64,000 nt of DNA from Balaenoptera acutorostrata (lineage: Eukaryota > Chordata > Mammalia > Artiodactyla > Balaenopteridae): contig NC_080078.1 of the NCBI RefSeq assembly GCF_949987535.1, positions 27,424,942-27,488,941 of the forward strand, read 5' to 3'. The notes under the pieces were generated by a model. That model did not search any database, was not told where the DNA came from, and saw only the letters and a list, made by a program, of their open reading frames with translations. Each line of letters starts with the position of its first letter. The first letter of the stretch is position 1. Position numbers and translations under genes: made by a program. This document shows positions 32,525-43,399 of the stretch, in pieces.

Positions 32525-32660
32525 AGGCAGTATGCACAGTGGTTAGTGCTCTGTCTTTGATCCCCTTCATCTCCTCACCTGTGAAACAGAGTAATGATCA
32601 TCCTATGACCAGGTTATTGTGGGACCAGATGAGCTGCCTGCAAAGCACTTAACATGGGGG
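32525..32660 (+). repeat. MIR fragment with internal deletion
   Basis: 'gtatgcacagtggttagtgctctg' then 'tctcctcacctgtgaaacagagtaatgatc' and 'gcctgcaaagcactta': MIR text lacking the central part. Confidence 0.55.
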
Positions 32661-32719
32661 CTTTACATACGGTTCAGACTTAATGCCACAACCAACTCCT
32701 GTTAATTTGAACACTTACT

Positions 32720-32915
32720 TCCTACTGGACAGCTGAGAGCATGGAATTGGTAGCCAGGCTTCATGAATTTGAATCTCATCTGTACTCCTCCTGTGGTCTT
32801 GGACAAGCCCCTTGATGCCTTGGTTAAATTTTCGCCTCTGAAAAGTGGGGTCTTGATTATACCAGCTTCATAGTATGGATTAAATGAACTAATGCATGTG
32901 CAGCTTCTAGAAGCA
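32720..32915 (+). repeat. MIR SINE
   Basis: 'gagcatggaattggtagccagg', 'gtcttggacaagccccttgatgcc' and 'ggattaaatgaactaatgcatgtg' follow MIR in order. Confidence 0.7.
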
Positions 32916-32924
32916 TCCCAACAT

Positions 32925-33065
32925 CCTAACCCTCACCACAACAATGCAAGGTAGATGGCACCCACCCCGTGTGACAGAAAGGAAACTGAGGGAAGAGGGG
33001 GACCCAGGATTTGAACTCAGATCCACCTCACTCTAATGCCTGGGCCCTCTCCCTTATAGCACACT
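32925..33065 (-). repeat. MIR fragment
   Basis: 'acagaaaggaaactgaggg', 'cccaggatttgaactcagatcc', 'taatgcctgggccctctccc' is the reverse MIR core. Confidence 0.7.
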
Positions 33066-33989
33066 GCTAAATAGTTCTTCCCATCTATAGCTTGTTTCGG
33101 AACTGCAGAATATCCCAGCTTCCCTGCTGCCTGATTTTGTGTATCATTTGGACTCCAAATTGCAGCTCAGAGCCGCTGCTTCCGTTTTTTATTGGAGTAG
33201 TCGATGATGAGATGTATCCCCTTGCTCCTGCAACTGGGGTTGAAAATATTTTTCTTGAGAGCTGGGACTTAAATTTCTGCCTGTGTACCTGCTGTAAATT
33301 GATCTTCCCTCTCCTTTCATTTATCACTGTTTAGAATTGCTTCTTTTGGAAAGGGTCTCTGAGTTAAAAAATAATAATAATAAAATTGGAAATTCAATTG
33401 GCACTAGCCCAGGCTAAAGCTCCACCCACTAGCTGCTTAAACTGCTGATTTGCAGGCCAGGAAGCCACGGACTTCTTGCAGGAAGCTATCTGGGAGAACC
33501 CTGGTGTGTTGTTAGAGAGGGCTTTGCTGTAATGCATTACAGGAAGCTCTGGGGGATGGAGTGGATAGGCTGAAGCAGCCTGTATCACTAAGCAGTTTAA
33601 AGCAGACCATTTCCAGCACAGTGGAAAGTAAAGGAAAAGGCTTATGCTGCAAAAGTGGGAGTTTAGGAATGCCAATATGCAAAACTGCAGACTTTCAGGA
33701 GAGCTCTGGGGCCGGGTCTCTTTGTAGAGCGTTTCCAGCAAATGTTTGTTTAAACAGCAGCTAGGCTGGATCCTTGTGGATTTATTTACTGGTTGTTAGC
33801 TGCTTGAAGGAGAAGATGGGGAATAATAAGCTGAGAAGCTTCAAATGAAAAGTTAGAAATTTTGCCATCGAATGTGAAGAAATGGATATGAGGAAATTTC
33901 TAAAACTCCACAGTAATTTAATCACAAACATTTAAAAAATGGATCCTTTGAACCCGAGTTCTAGTTATAAGCAACGATCTCCAAAGCTC
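33066..33989. promoter_or_regulatory. Single-copy block with clustered motifs, candidate enhancer
   Basis: About 900 bp free of recognisable repeats. It contains a 16 bp perfect palindrome CTGTAATGCATTACAG (33527-33542), GGAATG (TEAD-like, 33666), ATGCAAA (octamer-like, 33677) and a forkhead-like palindrome TGTTTAAACA (33747-33756) preceded by TGTTTG. These sit within 230 bp. Motif presence is seen; enhancer function is inference. It is not an open reading frame with any domain. Confidence 0.35.
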
Positions 33990-34944
33990 GGCAGGCACTC
34001 TTTCCTGTGCTTGGACCACTGTTGGCAGTCACATCTCTGCCCACCTGATCTTAGTCAGTCTTCTGTTTTGCTGCCAGGGCATCTGGAACATGTGACCTCC
34101 AAGCTCTCTGAGGCACACAGTCTCTTAATGGCCTCAACCCAGAAGTGACACGTGTTCCTCCCACCCTATTGGTCAGAACTAGTCACATGGCCCCATCCTA
34201 ACTGCAGAGGAAGCTGGGAAATGTAGGGGAGGACATGGACCATTTGTTGAGGATTAACAGTTTCTGCTGCATCCCAAGGCTAGCTCAAATTTTCTTCCTA
34301 TGTGTTTTCAAATCACCCAATCTTAGTATTCTCTCTCTCTCTCTCTTTTTCTGGTAATTGCCTGTTTGTTAGCCCACCCAAATCCCAAACCTGTAAACTC
34401 TGAGAGAAAAAACTGGAACTCATGCTCTAGTGCATCCCTTTTACCCAACCCAACACAGCCCATAGTGTGAGGATTCACTACCTAGTTATTGAAAATATGA
34501 AAAAAGAGAAGGAATAAATGACCCAGGAATATAGCCTTTAAAAAATGGCAGCATAATTGTTTTTAGGTAAATCTTTCACCAGGAGGTTGAATGTTTTATC
34601 TGTGGATCAGATCACTTTTAATCTCTTGGATGTCCATCAGGTTCTTTGACATGAGAATCCTCAGACAAGGGCATTGGAAATCTCCCCTCCCCTAAACTTG
34701 TACATGTGGTGTATTTAATACTAGGCTCTATTCAAAGCTTCATGACTTTATTCTAGCTTCCCTATGAATCATGGCTAGCTTTATGGTTTCCTATCATGCA
34801 TACACAAGTTAAGGAGAAAAACATGACCCATATTTTAAAAATATTATTATTTATGTAAAAAGTAATCTCAATACTGTGATTTGTAAGAAATACGTATTTG
34901 GTAATTCAGATGACCAAAATATATTTCTCACATATATTTGGTCT
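33990..34944. other. LTR-like debris then single-copy sequence
   Basis: 34150-34240 ('gtcagaactagtcacatggcc', 'gaggaagctgggaaatgtag') resembles an old antisense LTR family. 34327-34348 is a short (CT)n run. The rest is unassigned. Confidence 0.4.
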
Positions 34945-35379
34945 TCCAGAGTTCCTGGCTCACAGCTCCCAAAACCCTTGGAATTTCCCAAGTGTGGAGA
35001 GGGCTTAGGGTGTCTTTTGTTATGCTAACCTAAGGCTGGGGGCTGGTTGCCAAGGGAGCCAATCACAAGACTAGAGAGTTGGAACTTTCAGTCCCTACCT
35101 CCCCGGAGGGGAGGTGTGGTGTGAGGAGCTGGAGGTTCAATCAATCACCAAAGGCCAATGGTTTAGTCAATGTGTCTAGGTAATGAAGCCTTCATAAAAC
35201 CCCAAAGGACAGGTCTGGAGAGCTTCCAGGTTAGTGAAAACGTGGAGGGGCTGGGAGAATGGTGCGCCTGGAGAGGGCATGGAAGCCTGTGTCCTTTCCC
35301 CATGCCTTGCCCTACACATCTCTTCCATGTGGCTGTTCCTGGGTTGTATCCTTTTATAACAAACTGGTAATCTTGTTGT

Positions 35380-35402
35380 GGGGGTGGGGGTAGGGGAGGG
35401 GG
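35380..35402 (+). other. G-quadruplex-forming motif
   Basis: Four G-runs (5, 5, 4, 5) separated by one or two bases. It lies at the left edge of the ERV LTR. Confidence 0.8.
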
Positions 35403-35459
35403 ACCCCTTTTCCAGGGCCGGAGAGTGGGCTCTTGTCTAACACTCAGAAGTGAATTGTC

Positions 35460-35736
35460 GGGCTTCCCTGGTGGCGCAGTGGTTGAGAATCTGCCTGCCA
35501 ATGCAGGGGACACGGGTTCGAGCCCTGGTCTGGGAGGATCCCACATGCCGCAGAGCAATTGGGCCCGTGAGCCACAACTACTGAGCCTGTGCGTCTGGAG
35601 CCTGTGCTTCGCAACAAGAGAGGCCACGACGGTGGGAGGCCCCCGCTCGCCACAACTAGAGAAAGCCCTCGCACAGAAACGAAGACCCAACACAGCCAGC
35701 AATCAATCAATCAATCAATTAAAAAAAAAAAAAAAA
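35460..35736 (+). mobile_element. CHR-type SINE, plus strand, inside ERV LTR
   Basis: Complete copy with head gggcttccctggtggcgc, B-box-like GGTTCGAGCCC at 35516-35525 and a pure A-tail of about 17 bases. Target duplication agaagtgaattgtc is exact at 35446-35459 and 35737-35750. The long uninterrupted tail and intact CpGs suggest a young insertion. Confidence 0.97.
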
Positions 35737-36483
35737 AGAAGTGAATTGTCTCAGGAGACACTTGTACTAACAAAGCAGAAGACTTTATTGAAAAGGGCGG
35801 TGGAACGCAGAGCAGCAGAGCCAGGGAACCCAGGAGAACTGCTCTGACTGGTGACTCGCGGTCTCAGGGTTTATGGTAACCGGGTTAGTTTCTGGCTTGT
35901 CTCTGGCCAATCATCTTGTTCGTACCCATATTTGGTCCGACTCAGGGCCTTCCGGGTGGCGCGCGCATCTCTCAGTCAAGATGGATTCCAGTGCGAGGGT
36001 TTCTGGGAGGAATATTATGGGCTGGCGTCTCCTCCCTCCTTTGGCCCCTCCCGAACTCTTCCGGTTTGGCGCCAGCTAGTCTGCACCGCCTTCCTTACCG
36101 GAACCTCCTGTTGAGAAACAACTCGTGCAAGCGGTTAGTATCGCGTCTGGCCGTGGCGGGCGGTTTCGGTTCAAGATTCCCTAACAATCTAGTAAGTCAA
36201 ATGTTTCTCTGAGTTCTGTGAGCCGCTGTAGCGAATTAATCGAACTCGAGGAGGGGGACGTGTAAACCTCTGATTTATAGTCAGTCGGTCAGAAGCACAA
36301 GTAACCTGGGCTTAGGACTGGCGTCTGAGGTGGTGGAATCTGATTCTGAGATAGTGTCAGAATTGAGTTGAATTGAGTTGAATTCGTGGACACTCTGCTG
36401 GTGTCTGAGAATTGCTTGTTGGTGTGGGGAAGCCTGCACACGCACACACACACATACACGGAACCCAAGAGAGTAATACATAC

Positions 36484-36990
36484 TTTAGGGCATGTATTAC
36501 TTAGGGTGATGCTTGCTGCTATGATAAAAGAAAACCATAAATATCGGTGACTTATTAAAAAATGTCTAGCTTACATGGCCGTCTAATGTGGGTGTTCTCA
36601 GGGGGCGGGTAGGCTTTCCTGTGGGGAACTGGGGAGCAGCCTCCTATCTTGTGTTCCTTCCTCCTCTAGGGCCTCTGCTCCTCCACTTCTACTTTGGTTT
36701 TCATTCCATTTCACTAGTGAGAACTAGTTACAGGGTCCAACCTAGACACAAGGCAGGCTGGGAAATACCGTCCATGGCCGGCCAGCTCCTCCCTAGCAAT
36801 AGGTGTTCCAGGGACATTTGCGTAGCTGCCTCTTCAGCATCCATTTGTTACCACAGCAGAAAATACTTTGACCCTCCTTGGTGGAATTCACCCTCTACAG
36901 TTCTCAAGCCAGGTGATTTAGATGAGGTCGTCTCCATTGCTTGCTCTGCTTGGTGTAAGCTAATTAGCAAGTCATATACCACTGGACCCA
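36484..36990 (-). repeat. LTR-like repeat, antisense, diverged
   Basis: 'gatgcttgctgctatgataa' and 'agaactagttacagggtcc...aggcaggctgggaaat' recall the antisense order of an old LTR family. The open frame at 36588-37022 falls in this repeat and is not a gene. Confidence 0.4.
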
Positions 36991-37159
36991 GTAACTGGGT
37001 TAGAGGTGAGCACATCATATAATTCAGGCCAGTGGGAAAAGTGGATCCTCAGACTTGGGCTAGCATAGTCAGTAGACCCTCCCTTTTATTTTGTGTGTGA
37101 GTTTGTGAAGTCTGGAACAGCTCCTGTCATTTTGCTATCATGAGAAAGCCAACTCGGTG

Positions 37160-37167
37160 CTGTGTGT

Positions 37168-37211
<44 letters not shown>
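37160..37211. repeat. (TG)n microsatellite
   Basis: About 25 TG units with one TC interruption. Confidence 0.95.
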
Positions 37212-37216
<5 letters not shown>

Positions 37217-37460
37217 AGGGTGGGAAGGAAGGTCAAGACCACTGCCTGGAGCCAGAGGATGAAGCCAATGTGTAGAAAGCAGAGCCCCTGAAATAGATAG
37301 AAATCAGATTTTTGGTGATCTTATTGTTGGGACTGGATTATGCCTTGCCTGCAACTCACTCTGTGTCTTGAACTTTCAGTTACATTAGTCAATTAATTCC
37401 CATTATTGTTAAGGCAGTTTGAGTTGGGTGCTTTATTGTGACTGAAAATGTGCTAGCCAG
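37212..37460 (+). repeat. Old LTR-like 3' end
   Basis: 'agccagaggatgaagccaatg', 'cttgaactttcagttacattagtc' and 'gcagtttgagttgggtgctttattgtgac' match the LTR family at 41160 and 55735. Confidence 0.5.
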
Positions 37461-37499
37461 TATGGATCATTCTGGTTATATAAAAATATCAAGTAAATT

Positions 37500-38190
37500 T
37501 GGCAAAGCATAAAGGTGACCATAGATAATCTTTCAAAGTTTCCAGAGAAGACATTGTATAGTTTTTACATAGTTGAAATCATGTTGCATATGTAATTTAA
37601 TCCTGCTTTTTTTCACTTACCATGATTTGTAAGCATCTCTCCTTGTCATTAAATACTTACTGTAAACATTATTTTAAATGGGTTCAATTTACATAATGCC
37701 AAACATCTGGTCTTGTCCATCATTTCAGGCAAGAAGTTAGTCCAGCTGATTGCTTGATGTCATGTACAGAAAGCAGGTGATTGGTTAACTGGAGTTTTGA
37801 TTATGGCTGAATTGGCTGGATGATGGTGTCATGTAGACTGATGTTATGACTGGGTACAGAGGTGGTTACCACTGCCTAACTGTTGGGCATTTAGGTTGCT
37901 TTGAATCTTTGCTTCCCTGATTATTTTCCTTAGGATACATTATAGAGGTGGAGTTACTTGGCCAAAGGTAGAGCTGGAAAGAGCTTGATTACAATTGCCA
38001 AATTATTTTCTGGAAAAGTCAGGCCAATCCCACTCCCACCAGCAATGGGCTAGCATCACGGCTCACACTGGCCTCGCTGCACACTGGTCAGCATACAGGC
38101 GTCTCACACATCTTTGTTAACGCAACAGGGCAAAAGTGGGCCTTGTTTCAATTTGCTTGATTGCCAGTAACATTGAAGTGTTCTTTTTTT
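37500..38190 (-). mobile_element. Old L1M 3' region
   Basis: 'cctgctttttttcacttacca', 'gggcatttaggttgctttgaatc', 'ttccttaggatacattatagaggtggagttacttggccaaagg' and 'cccactcccaccagcaatg' are the antisense L1M order. An unassigned segment (about 37720-37870) lies in the middle. Confidence 0.6.
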
Positions 38191-38297
38191 TTCTTTTAAC
38201 ACATATCTCATGGCCTAGTGTTTAACATATGGCTGAGCCTCAGACACTTGACTTGCCTGCCCTCTGACTGTTGGCCTCTGACATTTGCCCTGCTTTA

Positions 38298-38604
38298 AAC
38301 TTTTTTGGGGGTTTATTTATTTTATTTATTTATTTATTTATGGCTGTGTTGGGTCTTCGTTTCTGTGCGAGGGCTTTCTCCAGTTGTGGCAAGTGGGGGC
38401 CAGTCTTCATCGTGGTGCGCGGGCCTCTCATTATCGCGGCCTCTCTTGTTGCGGAGCACAGGCTCCAGACGCGCAGGCTCAGTAGTTGTGGCTCACGGGC
38501 CCAGTTGCTCCGCGGCATGTGGGATCTTCCCAGACCAGGGCTCGAACCCATGTCCCCTGCATCGGCAGGCAGACTCTCAACCACTGCGCCACCAGGGAAG
38601 CCCC
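38298..38604 (-). mobile_element. CHR-type SINE
   Basis: Full-length minus copy with TTTA-repeat tail. The target duplication is tgccctgcttta (38286-38297) and tgccctgctcta (38605-38616), with one difference. Confidence 0.95.
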
Positions 38605-38649
38605 TGCCCTGCTCTAGCAGTCAGCTTCTGGATGTGGATCTGAATAACA

Positions 38650-38770
38650 CAGGCCAGGGTTTCTCAATCTCAGCGCTAGTGACGTTCTACTAGTGACACA
38701 CATATATGTGTTTATATAGATAGCTAGATAGAGATCTCTATCTACATTGTATATAGTTTAAAATTTTCTG
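38650..38770. repeat. hAT MITE fragment then palindromic AT/GATA stretch
   Basis: 38652-38697 ('agggtttctcaatctcagcgctagtgac') is the start of the hAT family at 20291. It runs into 'acacatatatgtgt' and the perfect 20 bp palindrome TAGATAGAGATCTCTATCTA at 38725-38744. Confidence 0.55.
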
Positions 38771-38799
38771 TATATTATGTTTTGACATCTTAAAAAAAA

Positions 38800-39480
38800 C
38801 CTATCCTTCTGACTAGGGAGAGACTGCCTTTCCTGGGCTAGCCAATTCTTAGAGATGGCAAAGGGCCCGGTGGAAGGCATGCCTATAGTATGCAAACTAA
38901 CCAATCCAGAGCCAAAGCCCTTCTCTCTGGCTCTCACACCTGGAGAGACAATATTTCTCTGCCTTTATCATGCCAGCACCAGCTACCAGGCCACTGGAGA
39001 CCACCGCAAAGCTAGCAGGAATGATTCAAAGCAGCTAGTCCTAAGCTGTTTACCCTATCTTGCCTTGCTTTTCCCCAGAAACCCCAATAATGGCTGTGGC
39101 CTAAATGTTCTCCTCTCCTCTCTCCTGCCTTCTGCCTCCTGACCAATTCGATGTGTTCCCCTGTGACCCTGTGTTATGTACAATGAGCCCCTCTCTAGAA
39201 CCTGTGTATACAGTCATCCCTTGGTATCCACATAAGGTTGGTTCCAGGATCCCCCAAGGCTACCCGAATCCAAGGATGCTCTATATAAAATGGTCCTCCC
39301 TGTATGTGGGTTCTGCATCCACGGATTCAACCAAACACTGTCTGGTTCCATTGAGGTTGGTTGAATCTGCAGATTCAGAACTAGGGTTTCGGAAGTTGGA
39401 CTGGATAATAAGCTTTGTTTTTCTACAAGCATCTCCTGTTTCTCCCACGCCACCTCTAACCTCTTCCTGGCCATCCTATG
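38800..39480 (+). mobile_element. ERV LTR-like repeat hosting a MER8-like MITE
   Basis: 'aaccaatccagagccaaagcc', 'tttatcatgccagcaccagc', 'cctgaccaattcgatgtgtt' and, after the MITE, 'gataataagctttgtttttctac' read as an LTR with a poly(A) region. Boundaries are uncertain. Confidence 0.45.
39211..39403 (+). mobile_element. MER8-like MITE
   Basis: Left end CAGTCATCCCTTGGTATCC preceded by TA; right end 'ggaagttggactg'. The middle has 'tggttccaggatcccccaagg' and 'ctatataaaatgg'. About 190 bp, non-coding. Confidence 0.75.
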
Positions 39481-39484
39481 AACA

Positions 39485-40564
39485 CACAGTTTAAACAGTT
39501 TTAACAACCCACTATCTACCTATCCCACCGGTTCTGCTTCTTTGTTGAACCTTGCCTAATACAACAGGTTTGGATCTATTTTAAAGATCCAAAGAGGCCA
39601 AGAGGTGTTGCTGATGGTCTGAATGAAGGGGGGTGCGAGTACCTTTGGCCTGCACAATTATCCCCCATTCACACTCTTTCAGCTTGAAAGAGCCAAGGTT
39701 TTGCCAATGTCAGGCTCGGACAGCGCACCTTGCTCCCTTCTAAGTGGTTTCATCCTGTGCCTTTGACATTTTCCCCCAGAACAGAGTTCACCTCTTCAGG
39801 CCCCATATACTGATCGTTCCTTACAGAGCTTCCCTGTTCCCTTGGCCATGCTTCATTAGCAGCATTTTCAGGGCAAACCTGCTGGAACCCTCAGCAGAAC
39901 TCTATGAAGTACAAGTGAGCATTTTCAGTGCCAATGACTGCAGCCCCCAAATATCTCTAAAGGACATTTTCCATTCCTTTCCCTTGTGTCCATCACCCTC
40001 CTCTAGTGCTTAAAGGGTTAGGGACCGTGGTGGGTGGGCTCTGAGCTGTATCTGGAAGGCCCGGATTGGGGGAGACACTGATGGTTCTAAACCAAAATTT
40101 CCATATGGGTGGCAGAACTAGAGATGTTACCTGAAGCCTTTCAAAGGAGTGTGGCAGCCATGGCATTGATCCCAGGGGGGAGGACCATTCCTTCTTGTGG
40201 AGGATTCATGGGGAGATTGCTCAGCTAACTACAGATCTTCCCGGAAATTTCTAGATGTGATAGAAAATCTCTGCTCTGTGTAGGCAAAGAGGCATCTGGG
40301 GAGTGGAAAATTGGGGCAAATGCCCCCACTGGGGCCCGGGAGGGGTCTGTAGTTTCAGATTCTTTTGAGCAGAGAGAGTGACTCTAGGCTGCAGACACAA
40401 GAAGTTTAAAAAAGGAAGCCAAGTTCATTTATAGTCAGCTCATGACCCTGTTCTCTTTTCCCACCATGAAGGCAAAGGGGGGCTCCTTTCACTGTGGCTC
40501 CTGCCCCTGTTCAAGGCTTTCCTTGAAAGTCAAAGACACCAGGAAAGAGCCCTCCTCCATTGTA
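39485..40564. other. Single-copy region, no gene recognised
   Basis: About 1.1 kb with no clear repeat. The 89-codon frame at 39744-40013 has no recognisable domain. Confidence 0.4.
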
Positions 40565-41070
40565 AAAACCATATGCTCATTATAAGAACGAAATTCACAC
40601 AGTACAGATAGATAGATATATATCTATCTTCAAGCTCCTACTACCCAGATAATAAGCAATGCTAACATTTTGATAAATATTCTTCCGGATATTTCTAAAT
40701 ACACATTCTCTCTCTCTCACACACACTCATACACCCACACACACGTCTATGCAAATGAGATCACATCATGCTTTTTCTCTTATTCTGTAACCTGCTTTTT
40801 TACTCAACATTATGCCATGGTCCTCTTTCTAGGTCAACAAATTTAGAAATATTCTCATCAATTTTAATAGCTGCTTAAAATTCCACTGGGTGGTTAAAAT
40901 GGGCAATATTTAACTAGTTCCCTATTGGTGGACATTTAGGCTGATTTCGATGTTTATTGTAGAGAATTTTGCTATGAAAATCCCTGTGGTTATATCTCGA
41001 TCCATACATATAATTTATTGCTCATTTAAACATCTCTCTTTTTTAAAAAGTACTGTACATAATAGTCTTT
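40565..41070 (-). mobile_element. Old L1M 3' region
   Basis: 'ctgtaacctgcttttttactcaacattatgcc', 'gctgcttaaaattccactggg', 'ccctattggtggacatttaggctg' are antisense L1M landmarks. A GATA palindrome (40611-40628) and a CT/CA microsatellite (40707-40745) lie inside. Confidence 0.6.
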
Positions 41071-41159
41071 TCGGGGGTTGAGATGAGAAAATAATGTGGC
41101 ATTTCCGGAGACTTGTGAATCCTCTAGGAGAGTTCTCAGCATGGAAATAAAACCCAGAC

Positions 41160-41520
41160 TGGGCATTTGGTTCATTGCTCTCACTGGGTAAAAGAAAGTC
41201 TTTTGAAAGCTCCAGAAAGTTTCCTCTTTCCTAAGAAAAAGGTCTGGGAAGAGAGAACCTGACTTCTTCCTCTGGATGCTTCTTCTGTGTACCTGGAATT
41301 GCTGCTGTGGCCATTTGTGACCACTGGATGATGAAGCCAGTGCTGAAGAGGACAGAGAGAAGAGCTTGAAAGAACCTGGGTTCTTCAGACGTCACTGAGC
41401 GGCTGGATCAACCTGCCCTTTGCCTGATCTCTCTGGCAACTTTCTGTTATGTGAGATAATAAACTCTTACTGTTTGAGTTGGAGTTTCCATTACTTGCGG
41501 CTGGAGTCCCCTAACCAGTA
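41160..41520 (+). mobile_element. Old LTR-like repeat
   Basis: 'agaagagcttgaaagaacctggg', 'cagacgtcactgagcggctgg', 'tgttatgtgagataataaac', 'gtttgagttggagtttccattacttg' follow the same LTR family as at 27235 and 55735, here with a better preserved 3' part. Confidence 0.55.
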
Positions 41521-41528
41521 CATATTCA

Positions 41529-41605
41529 CTGCATCAGAATCTCTGATGATGAACCTGATGATTCCGGGTGATTCTGATGTACGCTCAAGTGTGGGAACCA
41601 CTGGA
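41529..41605 (+). mobile_element. MER5A-like hAT MITE, 3' half
   Basis: 'actgcatcagaatctctgatg', 'ggtgattctgatgtacgctcaag' and the terminal 'gggaaccactgg' match the MER5A 3' half. The 5' half is missing. Confidence 0.8.
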
Positions 41606-41760
41606 AAGGTGGAGGGGACACCGAGCTGGACGTCACAGGTCCAGGTTCTGGCCTTGGCTCTGCCACTAAATTGCTGAGCCACCTGGGGCAAGTCATATTC
41701 CCTTTCTGAACCCCAGCTTCCTCATGTGACAAAGAAGGGATACACTCTAGAGATTCTATC
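41606..41760 (+). repeat. MIR fragment
   Basis: 'gctctgccactaaattgctgagccacctggggcaagtca' and 'agcttcctcatgtgacaaag' follow MIR. Confidence 0.75.
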
Positions 41761-42715
41761 TCTGTGTTCTCCTATTTTGCTATAATGTGGTTCTAGGCAA
41801 GTAGTGTGGGGACCTTTGGCAGGAGACAACAGCAAGGAAAATATTTCACTAATATTGACATCAGTACAGTAGAGCAGGAAGGAATATTATTGCTATTTAT
41901 TGCTTTTCAGCTTTCTAGAAGTATAGCATAATTAACTCAGGAATTCAAAGGTTCTATTGTTTAGAAAAATGACTTGGTGGCCATTTTGGTTCCAATATGG
42001 GGCATGCCCCACCCCCTCCCCCCACCCCAAACCCAGCAAAGCCTGGATGAATGATAGTGAAACAAGAGAGCCTGGACTTCTCGGTACTGCGTATTAGAAG
42101 TGTGATTACAATAGAATCTTGCATTTCCAGCAGTCCATAGAAAAAGAGAGCAGAAGGGAGATGTAGGGAGGGTCTAAGGAAGGAGATGCCTGACAAGATG
42201 GACAGTGGTGAGTCAGGGCCTCCAGAGGACGTTGCCAGAGAGAAGTTTCCTGGGATGAGGAATGGTCCATTAATGCTAGGACAGGGATATCTGATGTCCA
42301 AACCTGTCTTGTCACCTGGCCATTTTGTGCTGTAATTCCTCTCCCTCACCCCAAACCTTCACTGAAAGTCTGCAACACACTTTCTGTTCTTGTGTTTGGG
42401 TGCTTTGGGGGAATAATGAAAGCATTGAGGACAAGTTCAATGTGATCTGAGGATGTGTAGAAACAGCATGGACATCCCAGGAGGAGATTTTCAGAATCTG
42501 TCACCTCTACAGAAGCAGAGAAACTCACAAGATGTGACCAAGTGAACTTAGTCCCTGCTCCAGAGAATCCTCAAACCACCGGGAGGTGGTCATCAAGTTC
42601 AACGCAGAAAGTGGGATGGAGATTTGAGCCATTCTCTAAGAATATTGTAGAGAAGGGTGAGCCAGGATGCTGGAGGGCTGGAGGAACACCCAGGGGGCTG
42701 GTGTAACAATGTGAA
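41761..42715. other. Single-copy region with a C-rich run
   Basis: About 950 bp without a clear repeat. 42007-42028 has four C-runs (4, 5, 6, 4) one base apart, a G-quadruplex motif on the minus strand. Antisense open frames (131 and 69 codons) have no domains. Confidence 0.4.
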
Positions 42716-42719
42716 ACTC

Positions 42720-42870
42720 TTTCAGAGTGTCATATAGGCCCATTAGCCCACGTCATCCTTTACCCTGTGAGATAGATTATTAGACCCAATTTCAGATGTG
42801 AAATCTAAGGCTCAGAGAGGTTTCCCCACCTTCCTGATTGTCTTCATCATTTCCCAACTGGGACTCTCAC
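42720..42870 (-). repeat. MIR fragment
   Basis: 'catcctttaccctgtgagatag', 'cccaatttcagatgtgaaatctaaggctcagagagg' is the reverse MIR core. Confidence 0.65.
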
Positions 42871-43399
42871 TTCTGCGCCAACATTTTGCAGCTTGGTTCC
42901 CCAGTGCTCCATCAGGGAGAAGGGTGATGAGATTTGATTAAGGATATGAAAAAGAGTAATTGCGGCAAACGTGGAGGCTGCTAATTTAATTGATCGCCTT
43001 TTGAAGACATCTGATCAGACCCTTGTCACCCCCCAATTTTTCCCACTCCTGATGGCTGATGTTTTTACGTGAAGGAGGAACTCAGATGAAGGTGGAATTT
43101 TATGATGTCAGCAACTGCTTCTGAAGGGTGGAAATCTGCTTTCCTGGGCAGTGTGCATTACCTTTAGCAGGTTGGTCTTTGGGAAACAGACCCAAAGAAA
43201 CCCTCCTGTGAGACTGGAAGCAGCTTTCTCAGCCCTCCCCTGGGATCTGTAAATGACCTGGTGCAGCAGTAATGAAGGCACAGTTGCTAAGACTCAACCA
43301 GCTGGAGCTTGCAGGCTGCACTGACATGATGGGGGCAGCCATACACCAAGACCACAGCTGGCTGCAGATGAAGCAATTGTGTGAATGAAGTCACCATCT
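42871..43399. other. Single-copy sequence, nothing recognised
   Basis: No supported feature. Confidence 0.4.

Larger units (their letters stand above)
35374..36186 (-). mobile_element. ERV solo LTR, antisense, with exact 4 bp target duplication
   Basis: Plus-strand edges are TGTTGTGG and CCCTAACA, with atct on both sides (35370-35373 and 36187-36190). Four bases fits gammaretrovirus-type integration. An antisense AATAAA lies at 35784-35789. The U3 side is GC-rich (35940-36170). About 520 bp remain once the SINE is excluded. No internal viral region is present. Confidence 0.85.
34945..36470 (+). mobile_element. Old ERV LTR split by a younger LTR
   Basis: Left part 34945-35373: 'gttatgctaacctaaggctggg', 'gttggaactttcagtccc', 'atgaagccttcataaaacccc' with a TATA-like element, 'gagggcatggaagcc' and a degraded poly(A) region 'tataacaaactggtaatct'. 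The right part 36187-36470 continues with 'agtaagtcaaatgtttctctgag' and 'agtcggtcagaagcac'. The text is continuous once the insertion is removed. Confidence 0.7.

Noticed and set aside
35461..35530. Possible tRNA gene (A- and B-box-like sequence)
   Set aside because: It is the tRNA-like head of a SINE, with a SINE body, A-tail and target duplication; no cloverleaf with a mature tRNA 3' end.
35880..36180. Possible CpG-island promoter
   Set aside because: The CpG-rich stretch lies wholly within an antisense ERV LTR with exact 4 bp target duplications, so the LTR explains it.
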